Below, piece after piece: positions 40,710 through 49,190 of a stretch of 55,155 bases of DNA. Every line of letters starts with the position of its first letter. Position 1 is the stretch's first letter. Below the pieces are notes generated by a model. That model ran no database searches. It was not told the DNA's origin and was given only the letters and a program-made list of their open reading frames with translations. The translations under genes were made by a program, and so were the position numbers. Source of the stretch: CAZONU01 sp965370045 (GTDB lineage: Bacteria > Planctomycetota > SZUA-567 > JAKLDR01); NCBI GenBank assembly GCA_965370045.1, contig CBDUSI010000012.1:1-55155 (forward strand), given 5' to 3'.

Positions 40710-42794
40710 GTGGGCGGAAAGGTTCTCTTTGCCCAGGTGCTGCACAGCCACCAGCCGGTGGGCAACTTCGACGGCGTGTTCGAGTGGGCCTGCCGCGAAG
40801 CCTACGCCCCCTACGTCGAGGAGTACCTGCGCACCGGGCGGATGCCGCTGTCGCTGCACTTCAGCGGGCCGCTTCTGGAGTGGCTGGAGGAGCACGATCA
40901 CTCGCTGCTCGATGGGCTGCGGCGGGCGGCCGCCGAGTGCGAGGTGGAGTTCCTGGGCGGCGGCTGGTACGAACCTATCCTTACAATGCTTCCGGAGCGC
41001 GACGCGGTCGGGCAGCTGGCCGGCGGCGGCGAGCTGGTCGAGCGCCTGTTGGGACAAAGGCCGCGCGGCGCCTGGATCACCGAGCGGGTCTGGGAGCAGA
41101 ACCTGGCCGCGCTGCTGGTCGAGTCCGGCTACGAGTACGCGCCGCTGGACGACAGCCACTTCGTCCACGCGGGCCTGGAGCCCGGGAAGCTGGGCCCCCG
41201 CTACTGGGCGGAGGATGACGGGCGGCTCCTGGGGGTCTTTCCCGCTTCGGAGAAGCTGCGTTACCTGATTCCCTTCGGGCAAGTGGAGGAGGTCATCGCC
41301 GAACTCCGCCGGCACTGCCCCTCCGAGGGCCAGGCCCTGGTGGTCTACGCCGACGACGGCGAGAAGTTCGGCCTGTGGCCGGGGACCCACAAGCACGTTT
41401 ACGACGACGGCTGGCTGGCCCGCTATCACGCGGCGCTGACGGCCGAGGGCGACTGGCTCGAGCCGGTCACGCTCTCCACCGCGTTCGAGCGCACTCGCAG
41501 CGCCGGGCTGGTTTACCTCGGTGATGATTCTTACCGGGAGATGACCGAGTGGGTGCTGCCTGCCGAGAGCCAGGCCGAGCTGCTGCGTCTTTCGAAAGAG
41601 CTGTCCGGCGACCAGCGCTTCGAGCGCGTCAAGCGCTTCTTCCGGGGCGGATCCTGGCGGGCCTTCAAGGCCAAGTACTCCGAGCTGCGATGCGTCTACG
41701 CGCGAATGCTGAGCATCAGCGAGGCGATAGCCCGTCTGCCCGCCAAGAAGGCCGCCGGGGCCCGGCGGGAGCTCTACCGCGGGCAGTGCAACTGCGCCTG
41801 GTGGCACGGGGTCTTCGGCGGGCTCTACCTTCCCCACTTGCGCGGCGCGGTCTGGAAGCACCTGCTGGCCGCCGAGCGCCTGGCGGCCAAGGCCGCGGCC
41901 AGGAAGAAGCCGCCCAACGTCGAGAGGGCCGACTTCGACCTCGACGGCCACGAGGAGTTACGCCTGCGAAGCGCCATGCTCTCGGCCTTCATCGCCCCGC
42001 AGCGCGGCGGGCATCTCTTTGAGCTGGACTTCACCCCCGGCGACCTGAACCTCACCGACGTGCTCACCCGGCGCTTCGAGGCCTATCACGCGGAGATCCG
42101 TGAGCGGCTGGCCGCGGGCGGCGCCGGCGGCGCGGCCGGCGGTTCGGCCAGCATCCACGACCTGGAGCGCGAGGCCAACGCCGAGCACGGCGAGCACCTT
42201 GTTTACGATCGGCGGCCGCTGGAGAGCCTGGTGGACCACCTGGTGCCCGGCGACTGGTCGGTGAAGGAGCTCTGGCGCGCGGGGCTGCCCAGCGACAGCG
42301 GCTTCCGCCGGGGGGAGTACGATCTGCGGAAAGCGGGCAGGGCGGCCAGGATGGTCATGGCCCGCAGCGGGCCGCTTGGCGGGCAGGGGCTGGTCGAGTT
42401 GACCAAGACCGTGGGGCTCGCCGGCGCGCGCCTGGAAGTCGGCTACGGTCTCGCCAACGAGGGGGAGGAGGCGCTGCAGTTCACCTTCGGCGTCGAGCTC
42501 AACATGGGCGCGGACTTCGCCGTTCCCGCCGGCGGGGAGCCGCGCGGAGAGGAAGTGGCCTTTTTCGAGGACGCCGCGGGGCTGGCCGTGCCCTGCGAGC
42601 CGGCGGGACTGGTCGCGACGCTCCGGGCGCCGGGGGCTGCGGCCGCCGCATGGCAGGTCAAGACCGTCAGCCAGTCGGAGACCGGCTACGAGATCACCGT
42701 CCAGGCCCTGGCCCTCTTCGCGTGGTGGTTCGTGAAGCTGGAGCCGGGGGCGCGAATCGAAAAGTCGTTGGCGCTCTCCGTGGAGCCTGCGTAG
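40710..42794 (+). CDS. GH57 4-alpha-glucanotransferase / alpha-amylase
   Basis: 694 aa. GH57 barrel with the sugar-site motif HSHQPVGNF (residue 12 on), the nucleophile Glu125 in WITERVWEQ and the acid/base Asp in YADDGEKFGLWPG (215-216). The middle helical part and the C-terminal beta region (SIHDLEREANAEHGEHLVYD, then GVELNMGADFAVPAGGE) match the DUF1925/DUF1926 parts of Thermococcus-type glucanotransferases, which favours transfer between glucans over plain hydrolysis. GTG start with GGGAG 6 bases upstream. Next to glgA it probably reshapes stored glycogen. Confidence 0.92.
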   Translation: MGGKVLFAQVLHSHQPVGNFDGVFEWACREAYAPYVEEYLRTGRMPLSLHFSGPLLEWLEEHDHSLLDGLRRAAAECEVEFLGGGWYEPILTMLPERDAVGQLAGGGELVERLLGQRPRGAWITERVWEQNLAALLVESGYEYAPLDDSHFVHAGLEPGKLGPRYWAEDDGRLLGVFPASEKLRYLIPFGQVEEVIAELRRHCPSEGQALVVYADDGEKFGLWPGTHKHVYDDGWLARYHAALTAEGDWLEPVTLSTAFERTRSAGLVYLGDDSYREMTEWVLPAESQAELLRLSKELSGDQRFERVKRFFRGGSWRAFKAKYSELRCVYARMLSISEAIARLPAKKAAGARRELYRGQCNCAWWHGVFGGLYLPHLRGAVWKHLLAAERLAAKAAARKKPPNVERADFDLDGHEELRLRSAMLSAFIAPQRGGHLFELDFTPGDLNLTDVLTRRFEAYHAEIRERLAAGGAGGAAGGSASIHDLEREANAEHGEHLVYDRRPLESLVDHLVPGDWSVKELWRAGLPSDSGFRRGEYDLRKAGRAARMVMARSGPLGGQGLVELTKTVGLAGARLEVGYGLANEGEEALQFTFGVELNMGADFAVPAGGEPRGEEVAFFEDAAGLAVPCEPAGLVATLRAPGAAAAAWQVKTVSQSETGYEITVQALALFAWWFVKLEPGARIEKSLALSVEPA

Positions 42795-42825
42795 AATACG
42801 CGCCGGGGAGGAGGCGAGGGAAACT

Positions 42826-43209
42826 ATGACAAAGATACTGCTTGTCGAGGACGACAAGAACCAGAGGAAGCTCTACGAGCAGGAGTTGGCCGACGAGGGC
42901 TACGAGGTCAACGTCGCGCCCGGCGGCCGCGAGGCCCTGGCGGAGATAGAGAAGGACCGTCCGGACCTGGTCATAATGGACATCTCCATGCCGGGCATGG
43001 ACGGCATCGAGGCCCTCGGCAAAATCCTGGGCGTGGACAACACCATCCCGGTGATCCTCAACACCGCCTACGCCAACTACAAGGACAACTTCCTCTCCTG
43101 GGCCGCCGACGCCTACGTGGTCAAGAGTTCGGACGTCGGCGAGCTCAAGGCCACCATCAAGAAGGTCCTGACCAAGCGCGCCGAGGAAGCCGAGGCCGGC
43201 GGGAACTGA
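42826..43209 (+). CDS. single-domain response regulator (CheY-like)
   Basis: 127 aa, receiver domain only. The acidic pocket (Glu8/Asp9/Asp10), the phosphorylated Asp52 (LVIMDISMPGMDG), Thr80 and Lys100 (VVKSSD) are all in place. No output domain and no histidine kinase is nearby. Being 31 bases after the GH57 gene, it is likely co-transcribed with glycogen genes, although a link in function is only inference. GAGGG lies about 5 bases before the ATG. Confidence 0.92.
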   Translation: MTKILLVEDDKNQRKLYEQELADEGYEVNVAPGGREALAEIEKDRPDLVIMDISMPGMDGIEALGKILGVDNTIPVILNTAYANYKDNFLSWAADAYVVKSSDVGELKATIKKVLTKRAEEAEAGGN

Positions 43210-43300
43210 GCAGGACGGCCGGTGAAGGCGCCGCCAGCGCGCTCCCGGCAGAGACCGCCCGCGAAGCAGCTCTGACCCTCAAACACCAGGAGGCAACCTC

Positions 43301-44053
43301 ATGCAGGCACAGGTAGTTCTGACCGTCAGCGAAGGAAAGCGGCTGATCGCCAAGGGCATCGCCGAGTATCACCCGGTGATCGAGGCCCTGCGCGAGGGCT
43401 GGGTGGCGGTGGCCAAGGGCTCGACCAACGGCTACGTTGTCGAGGAACTGACCGGTGAGAAGATCGACAAGAAGAAGTACATGACCGGGCACACCGTGCC
43501 CGCGGGCGGCAAGGGAAAGGCCGGCTTCGGCGCCGACCTGCCCGACCTGGTGCTCCACAAGGGCGAGCCGGTGGAGGGGGTGAGCTCCACCGAGGCGCTC
43601 AAGGAGATGGGCCCCGGCGACGTCTTCATGAAGGGCGCCAACGCCCTCAACTACGAGGACGGCCTGGCCGGCCTGCTCATCGGCCATCCAACGGGCGGGA
43701 CGGTCGGCGCGGCCATCGGCACGGTGACCGCCCGGCGCATCCGCTTCATCGTCCCGGTGGGCCTGGAGAAGCAGGTGCCCTACAGCATTGTGGACGCCGG
43801 CGCCCTGGCCGGTCCCAGCGAGGAGGAGCGCGGCAAGGACTTCCCGGCGATTTGGCCGCTCTTCGCCGACGTCTTCACCGAGATCGAGGCCTTCCGCGAG
43901 CTGTTTGACGTCGAGGCCTACCCCATCGCCGCCGGGGGCCTGGCCGGCTGCGAGGGGTGTGTTCGCTTTCTGCTGCACGGCGAAAAGCGCTCGGTGAGCG
44001 ACGCGCTCAAGATGGTCGAGGGCCTCCAGGGCGAGCCTCCGTTCGTGGAGTAG
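43301..44053 (+). CDS. conserved-looking soluble protein of unknown function
   Basis: 250 aa, no signal peptide or membrane segment. Glycine-rich loops that look like a conserved core are DLVLHKGEPVEGVSSTEALK, GPGDVFMKGANALNYED, GLLIGHPTGGTVGAAIGTVT and AAGGLAGCEGCVRFLLHG; the last holds a CxxC. The many Gly and Asp turns suggest a nucleotide- or metal-binding enzyme, but I cannot place it in a family. It has a very good ribosome site (AGGAGG, 7 bases before ATG), so it is surely translated. Confidence 0.75.
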   Translation: MQAQVVLTVSEGKRLIAKGIAEYHPVIEALREGWVAVAKGSTNGYVVEELTGEKIDKKKYMTGHTVPAGGKGKAGFGADLPDLVLHKGEPVEGVSSTEALKEMGPGDVFMKGANALNYEDGLAGLLIGHPTGGTVGAAIGTVTARRIRFIVPVGLEKQVPYSIVDAGALAGPSEEERGKDFPAIWPLFADVFTEIEAFRELFDVEAYPIAAGGLAGCEGCVRFLLHGEKRSVSDALKMVEGLQGEPPFVE

Positions 44054-44086
44054 GTCCGCACCCGTAGTCACTACGGCATTTTGCCA

Positions 44087-44116
44087 TTGTCGGGACCGGC
44101 CGGCTTGGGGTATGCT
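44087..44116 (+). promoter_or_regulatory. possible promoter of the 44137 gene
   Basis: TTGTCG (44087-44092), 18 bases, TATGCT (44111-44116), just before the ribosome site GGAGGG of the next gene. Confidence 0.45.
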
Positions 44117-44136
44117 CGGCCTCGGAGGGATGCAGC

Positions 44137-44664
44137 GTGCCCGGCGAAATCCATATTCCGAAGGGTTTCGATGTACAAGACCTGCCCGACGGCGGCTTTC
44201 AGATTGAACTGCCGCGCATGCGCTTCGACTGGATGACGATCAGCATCCAGGCCGTGATGATCGGGCTCTCCGCCGGCATGATCGGCACCTTATTCGGTTT
44301 CCGGAGCAACACCGCGGCCAACCTGATGTTCACCGGCGGATTGGTTCTTGCTGGAATTGCCCTGTGTGTCATTCCCCGAGCCTTTCTGATTCACCATTAC
44401 GTGGAACTGCACCCCCGTAGTTTGGTTCTGCGAGCCAGCTTCGGGCCATTGCGAGATCGGATTACTGAAATCCCGTTGAGCGGCGTCAAAGAGGTGCTGC
44501 TGACTTCACGAGACCGTTCGAAAGATCGGGCCTTGCACATCCTGGCGGTCAGGGCCTCCGAAGGAGAACATATGGTGGGGCGCGGTCTCAATTCCGAGCA
44601 GTCCAACTGGCTTGGGAAGAAGATCGAGGAGTTCCGCAACCGCTTGGTCAAGGGGACAGCGTGA
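44137..44664 (+). CDS. two-TM membrane protein with PH-like C-terminal domain
   Basis: 175 aa. A short polar head (IPKGFDVQDLPDGGFQIELP) leads to two membrane segments (about residues 33-55 and 62-85) and a C-terminal beta domain of bacterial-PH-like type (VELHPRSLVLRASFGPLRDR, ALHILAVRASEGEHMVGRGL). The same layout recurs three times in the protein encoded next, and the heads of both align (IPEGLEIERTPSGGFRFELP). GTG start with GGAGGG 7 bases upstream. Function unknown. Confidence 0.72.
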   Translation: MPGEIHIPKGFDVQDLPDGGFQIELPRMRFDWMTISIQAVMIGLSAGMIGTLFGFRSNTAANLMFTGGLVLAGIALCVIPRAFLIHHYVELHPRSLVLRASFGPLRDRITEIPLSGVKEVLLTSRDRSKDRALHILAVRASEGEHMVGRGLNSEQSNWLGKKIEEFRNRLVKGTA

Positions 44665-44701
44665 GCAGCCGGCCAACGTGTCGGAGGAGAAACGAGCGTC
44701 C

Positions 44702-46462
44702 GTGACTGCGTCCGGTGACATCCCCGAGGGCCTCGAGATCGAGCGCACCCCAAGCGGTGGCTTCCGCTTCGAGCTGCCCCGGCCCAAGTGGGCCTGGGTG
44801 GGACTCATCTTCGGCTTGCCCTTCATGCTGCTCTTCATGGGCTTCGCGATCTTCTGGATATGGGGCTGGTGTCACCAGGCGCCCAGCGTCGGCGTCGCCG
44901 TCGGCGGCGCGCTCTTCGGGAGCCTCTTCGTCCTGGTGCCCCTGGGCGTCCTCTACGCGGCGCTGAAGGCGGCCTTCGGCCGCCAGCACCTGGAGGTCGA
45001 CGGGCGCGAGATAAGCATCACCTCGCAACTCCCGCCGCTGCCGCCTTCACGAAAAAGGATCCCGCTGGGTGAGGTCACCGGCATCGTGGTCGACGACTTG
45101 CGAGGCTCCAAGGGTGGGGTGCGCCACTACCTCAACATCAAGACGGCGAAGAAAGAGCGCCACGTCGGCGAGGGGCTGGAGCGTCCGGTCCTGGAGTGGC
45201 TGGCCGCGCGGCTCGCGGCGCTGGCCGGGCGGGGCGATGGTAACGAGAGCGACCTCCTGGCCGTCTTCGAGGCCGACCGGCGCAGCGATCACCTGGAAGC
45301 GGCCCCCACCGCCGAGGCGGCCCTGGCGGCCGCAGGCGAGGAGGGCCTGGGCGCGCCGCCGGAGAAGAGCGGCATCACCGTGCTGGAAGCGGGCCGCGGG
45401 CTGCTCAGGCTCAAGCTCCAGGCCAAGGGAGGCAAGGGGCTGACCTGTTTCGGGGTCGCTTGGCTGGCCATAACCGGAACAGTGACCGCCGGGTTTGCCT
45501 GGGCGATGGTCAGCGGCAACACTCAAGGCGACCCGCCGCCACTTTACTTCATCATCCCGTTCATGGCGATCTTCTGGGCGATTGGCGTCGGGATGCTGCT
45601 GGCCGGCCTGAGGCAGCGCAGCCTCCTTGAGCACATCGAGATTCGTCGGGGGGAGGTCTCCTGGCAGGCGACCAGCATCCTGGGGGCCAGGCAGCGGACG
45701 CTTTCCGGGCGCGGGATGAGGATCGAGCGCGCCGAGAGCTACCAGCAGAACGAACAGCCGGTCTATCACCTGCGCATCACCTGCCCGGGCGAGGAGCCCA
45801 TCAAGTTCGCCGGCAACGTGGCGGCGGCGGGACAGGGCTGGCTGCTGGCCAGGATCGGCGCTGAACTGAAGGGGTCCGTCGAGCCGGACATGGCCGAGCT
45901 GGTCGAGTCCGGCCGGCTCGACGAGGTGGACGCGACCGAGCTGCGCGCGCCGCCGCGGGGGACGGGCATCAGCATCACCCAGGAGCGGCGGCACTTCCTG
46001 GAGCTGCGCCTGGCCGCCCGCGGGGGCAGGCAGCTACTCATCTTCTCGCTGGTCTGGAATTCTATCATTGGGGTGGTTATCACCGTTATCTTCTTCGCCA
46101 GCGATCAGCCCGGCGATTTCCCGCCGATCTTCGCCTGCGTAATCCTGGGCATTTTCGCGCTGGTCGGGGTGGCCACGCTGGTTACCGGCCTCAAGTATCT
46201 GACGCTGGTCGAGAACCTCGAAGTGCGTCCCGGCGAAGTCTCCTGGCGGGCGCTGAGCATCCTGGGCCCGCGACGCCGGCAGCTCCGCGGCGAGGATATC
46301 AGGATCGTCCGCAAGGAGAGCTACAAGCAGAACAACCGGCCGGTCTATCACCTGCGCTTCACCTGCCCGGAGGAGAAGCCCATCAAGTTCGCGCCTAACA
46401 TAAAGCCCGAGGGCCAGACCTGGCTGATGGCCAGGATCGCGAAGGCGCTGGAGGTCCGCTGA
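44702..46462 (+). CDS. triplicated membrane/PH-like module protein
   Basis: 586 aa made of three copies of one module: a short polar strand, two membrane segments, then a PH-like beta domain. Modules cover about residues 5-195, 224-390 and 422-586. The second and third are close: GEVSWQATSILGARQRTLSG with GEVSWRALSILGPRRRQLRG, and NEQPVYHLRITCPGEEPIKF with NNRPVYHLRFTCPEEKPIKF. GTG at 44702 is chosen because the protein head then aligns with the preceding paralog; its GGAGGAG is 12 bases away, and GTG 44678 is an alternative. Six membrane segments in all. Function unknown. Confidence 0.72.
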   Translation: MTASGDIPEGLEIERTPSGGFRFELPRPKWAWVGLIFGLPFMLLFMGFAIFWIWGWCHQAPSVGVAVGGALFGSLFVLVPLGVLYAALKAAFGRQHLEVDGREISITSQLPPLPPSRKRIPLGEVTGIVVDDLRGSKGGVRHYLNIKTAKKERHVGEGLERPVLEWLAARLAALAGRGDGNESDLLAVFEADRRSDHLEAAPTAEAALAAAGEEGLGAPPEKSGITVLEAGRGLLRLKLQAKGGKGLTCFGVAWLAITGTVTAGFAWAMVSGNTQGDPPPLYFIIPFMAIFWAIGVGMLLAGLRQRSLLEHIEIRRGEVSWQATSILGARQRTLSGRGMRIERAESYQQNEQPVYHLRITCPGEEPIKFAGNVAAAGQGWLLARIGAELKGSVEPDMAELVESGRLDEVDATELRAPPRGTGISITQERRHFLELRLAARGGRQLLIFSLVWNSIIGVVITVIFFASDQPGDFPPIFACVILGIFALVGVATLVTGLKYLTLVENLEVRPGEVSWRALSILGPRRRQLRGEDIRIVRKESYKQNNRPVYHLRFTCPEEKPIKFAPNIKPEGQTWLMARIAKALEVR

Positions 46463-46468
46463 AGCACA

Positions 46469-46493
46469 GGGCCCGGCGACTCCCGCCGGGCCC
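46469..46493. terminator. hairpin between convergent genes
   Basis: 10-base-pair GC-only stem (46469-46478 with 46484-46493), 5-base loop, between the stop codons of two converging genes. No T-run on either side, so it is a likely but unproven terminator. Confidence 0.5.
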
Positions 46494-46516
46494 CGCCTGC
46501 ACGCTGAAAGAAACAG

Positions 46517-49174
46517 CTATACCGGTTTGTCTGAAGTCTGGACCATCTCGATGCGGCCGTTGGGGCAGCGCTGCGCGCACATCCCGCAAGCCACGCACTT
46601 GTCCTCGTCGAGGCAGACCCGACCGGTCGCGTCCATCTGGTAGGCGAACATCTTGCAGATGTCATAACAGATCTGGCAGCCGGCCCCGCAGCCGCAGGCC
46701 AGGCAGCGCCCGGCCTCGGCGACGGCCTGCTCTTCCGTGAGCAGCGGTTCGTAGCCGTCGAAATCCTTGGCGCGCTCGGCCGGCGCGCGCTTCTCGAGCT
46801 CAGGCCGCCAGGCGCGCGCCTTCTCGCCGTGACGCACCAGCACGGCCTCCTTGTCGGCCTCCACCTCCGGCGGATCGTAGTCCAGCAGCGCTTCCTTGCC
46901 GGCCAGCAGTTTGTCGATGCCCACCGCGGCGCGCTTGCCCTGGGCAATCGCCGAGATCACGTTCTTGGGTCCCAGCACGCAGTCGCCGCCGGCGAAGACC
47001 CCCTCGATGCTGGTCGCCAGGGTCTCGTCGTCGACCTCCACCGTGCCGCGCCCGGTCATCCTGACGTCGCCCAACTCCACCGCCTGGCCGACCGCCGAGA
47101 TTACCGAGTCGACGTCCAGGGTGAACTCGGTGCCGGGGACCTCCACGGGCCGCCGCCGGCCGGAGGCGTCCTGCTTCTCCTCCAACACGTAATTGAGCAG
47201 CCTGATGCCGGTCACCCGGCCGTGTTTGGCGACGATCTCCTGCGGGCTGACCAGGTACATGACCCGGACGCCTTCCTCCTCGGCCTCCCAGATTTCCTCC
47301 TCGGTGGCCGGCATCTCGCCCCTGGTGCGGCGATAGAGCACGAATACCGATTCGGCGCCCAGCCGCCGCGCGGTGCGCGCCGCGTCGATAGCCGTAAAGC
47401 CCCCGCCGATTACCGCGACGCGCTTGCCAGCCTCGGGCTTCCGGCCCGCGGCAGCGTCGCGCAGGAACTCCACCGCCGCGAAGTTACCCTCGGCGTCCTC
47501 GCCCTTGACCCCCAGCCTGGTTCCGGCCTGGGCGCCGGCACCGACGAAGACGGCGTCGAAGCCCTGCTTCTTGAGGTCGTCGATGGAGAAATCCCTGCCC
47601 AGCGCGCAGCCGGTCTTGAACTCGACGCCCAGGCCCGCGACCATGGCGATGTCCTCGTCGAGCTGCTGGTCATTGAGCCGATAGGCGGGAATCCCGTAGC
47701 GCAGCCAGCCGCCGGTATTCGGCGCGGCCTCGAATACTGTGACTTTGTAACCGGCGCGCGCGCAGTCGAAGGCGCAGGCCAGGCCCGCCGGGCCGGAACC
47801 GACCACCGCGACCTTCTCCTCCCGAGCCGCCCCGCGCGCGTCGAGAACCTTGGGCTTCCAGCCCTGCTTCTTGCCCTTTTCGAGCACAAAGCGCTTGATG
47901 GCCCGGATCATGATGGGCTCGTCCTTGTGGCCGCGGGTGCAGGCCGTCTCGCAAGGATGGTCGCAAACCAGGCCGCAGACCGATTGCAGCGGGCTCTTCG
48001 CGGTTATGAGTTGATAAGCGACTTCGAACTGCTCCTCGGCCACCGCGCGCACGTAGCCCTGGGCCGGGACCGAGTTGGGGCAGGCGAAGGCGCAGGGCGC
48101 CGACGGCACCACGTCCTTGAGCCGCGCGGTGCCGTCGTAGATGGTCAGTTCCGGCGCGGCGGTGATGGCCGGCACCAGCACGTCGCGCACCTCGCGCAGC
48201 GAGCTGAAGCCATTGTCTTGCAGGTACTTCTTGACGCCGGTGATGAACTCGGGCATGAAGCCGAAGCCGTGGGTGATGGTCCGGGTGCAGGCGCCCACCA
48301 GGTCGGCGCCGACCATGGCGTACTCGACCGCGTCCTGCCAGGTGCTTACCCCCCCGGCGCCGGTGAGGACCGCGTCGGGCCCGCAGTTCCTGCGCATCTC
48401 GTAGACGTCGCGCAGCCCCAGGGGCTTGAGCCACGGCCCGTTCATGCAGGCCATGCCGATTTCCTTCTGGAGCGCGTACATCGAGCTGGTGGGGTCGTCC
48501 AGGTTGATGGGTGGGACACCCAGGCGGTTGGCGGTCCCGCCGACCGCGTCGGCGCCGGCCTCGACGGCCGCCTTGGCGATGGGCCCGATCTGCCCGCCCT
48601 CGGGGGTGAGCTTGAGGAACAGCGGGATGCTCAGGGCCTTCTTGACCGCCGCGACGATCTGGCTGGCGATGCCCTTCTGCGAGCCCATCGACGCACCGGT
48701 CTTGGGGCCGGCCCCGTCGTCCTTCCCGGAGACCTGCACGTTGAAGCTCATGTTCGGGCAGCACATGTTCAGCTCGACGACGTGCACGCCGGCGGCCTCG
48801 CACTTCCTGGCCATGCGCACCCAGCCGTCGACGCCGTCGTCGCCCGCGTAGGTTATGTTGGCGTAGAGGATCAGCTCCTTGCAGCGCTTGCGGCCCGCCT
48901 CGATGAGCTCCAGCAGCTGGTCGAGCAGCAGGCGCTTCTCGGCGGTGAAGGACAGGAAGTTCTTGTCCGGGTAGTACCCGTAGCGCGGCACCCGGTTGAT
49001 GTAGGGCAGCGGGTCGACGGTGAGCTTGAGGCTGGCCGCGCCCCAGCCGGTCGCCTGGATGCGCTCGAGCTGCTCGACGGTCATGGTCGTCGGGCCGCTG
49101 AGCACCACGAAGGGGTTGCGGTACTTGATCCCGGCGACCTCTACCGGCAGGTCGAAGTCGGTGTGCCTGGGCAT
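46517..49174 (-). CDS. fused PreA/PreT-type flavo-iron-sulfur oxidoreductase
   Basis: 885 aa. Residues 1-335 form an FMN barrel of the dihydroorotate/dihydropyrimidine dehydrogenase type (HVVELNMCCPNMSFN, FLKLTPEGGQIG, LTGAGGVSTWQDAVEYAMVG). Residues 355-430 hold an iron-sulfur domain (Cys361, 365, 400, 404, 408, 412), then FAD (VVGSGPAGLACAFD, about 457) and NAD(P) binding (VIGGGFTAIDAARTARRLGA, about 588). The C-terminus has clusters in CLACGCGAGCQIC and CVACGMCAQRCPNG. All parts of dihydropyrimidine dehydrogenase are there, but in a different order: FMN comes first. The catalytic-loop Cys of that enzyme is not evident, so the substrate may differ. GGAGAGG lies 7 bases before the ATG. Confidence 0.87.
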   Translation of the reverse strand: MPRHTDFDLPVEVAGIKYRNPFVVLSGPTTMTVEQLERIQATGWGAASLKLTVDPLPYINRVPRYGYYPDKNFLSFTAEKRLLLDQLLELIEAGRKRCKELILYANITYAGDDGVDGWVRMARKCEAAGVHVVELNMCCPNMSFNVQVSGKDDGAGPKTGASMGSQKGIASQIVAAVKKALSIPLFLKLTPEGGQIGPIAKAAVEAGADAVGGTANRLGVPPINLDDPTSSMYALQKEIGMACMNGPWLKPLGLRDVYEMRRNCGPDAVLTGAGGVSTWQDAVEYAMVGADLVGACTRTITHGFGFMPEFITGVKKYLQDNGFSSLREVRDVLVPAITAAPELTIYDGTARLKDVVPSAPCAFACPNSVPAQGYVRAVAEEQFEVAYQLITAKSPLQSVCGLVCDHPCETACTRGHKDEPIMIRAIKRFVLEKGKKQGWKPKVLDARGAAREEKVAVVGSGPAGLACAFDCARAGYKVTVFEAAPNTGGWLRYGIPAYRLNDQQLDEDIAMVAGLGVEFKTGCALGRDFSIDDLKKQGFDAVFVGAGAQAGTRLGVKGEDAEGNFAAVEFLRDAAAGRKPEAGKRVAVIGGGFTAIDAARTARRLGAESVFVLYRRTRGEMPATEEEIWEAEEEGVRVMYLVSPQEIVAKHGRVTGIRLLNYVLEEKQDASGRRRPVEVPGTEFTLDVDSVISAVGQAVELGDVRMTGRGTVEVDDETLATSIEGVFAGGDCVLGPKNVISAIAQGKRAAVGIDKLLAGKEALLDYDPPEVEADKEAVLVRHGEKARAWRPELEKRAPAERAKDFDGYEPLLTEEQAVAEAGRCLACGCGAGCQICYDICKMFAYQMDATGRVCLDEDKCVACGMCAQRCPNGRIEMVQTSDKPV

Positions 49175-49190
49175 CGCGCTGCCTCTCCTT

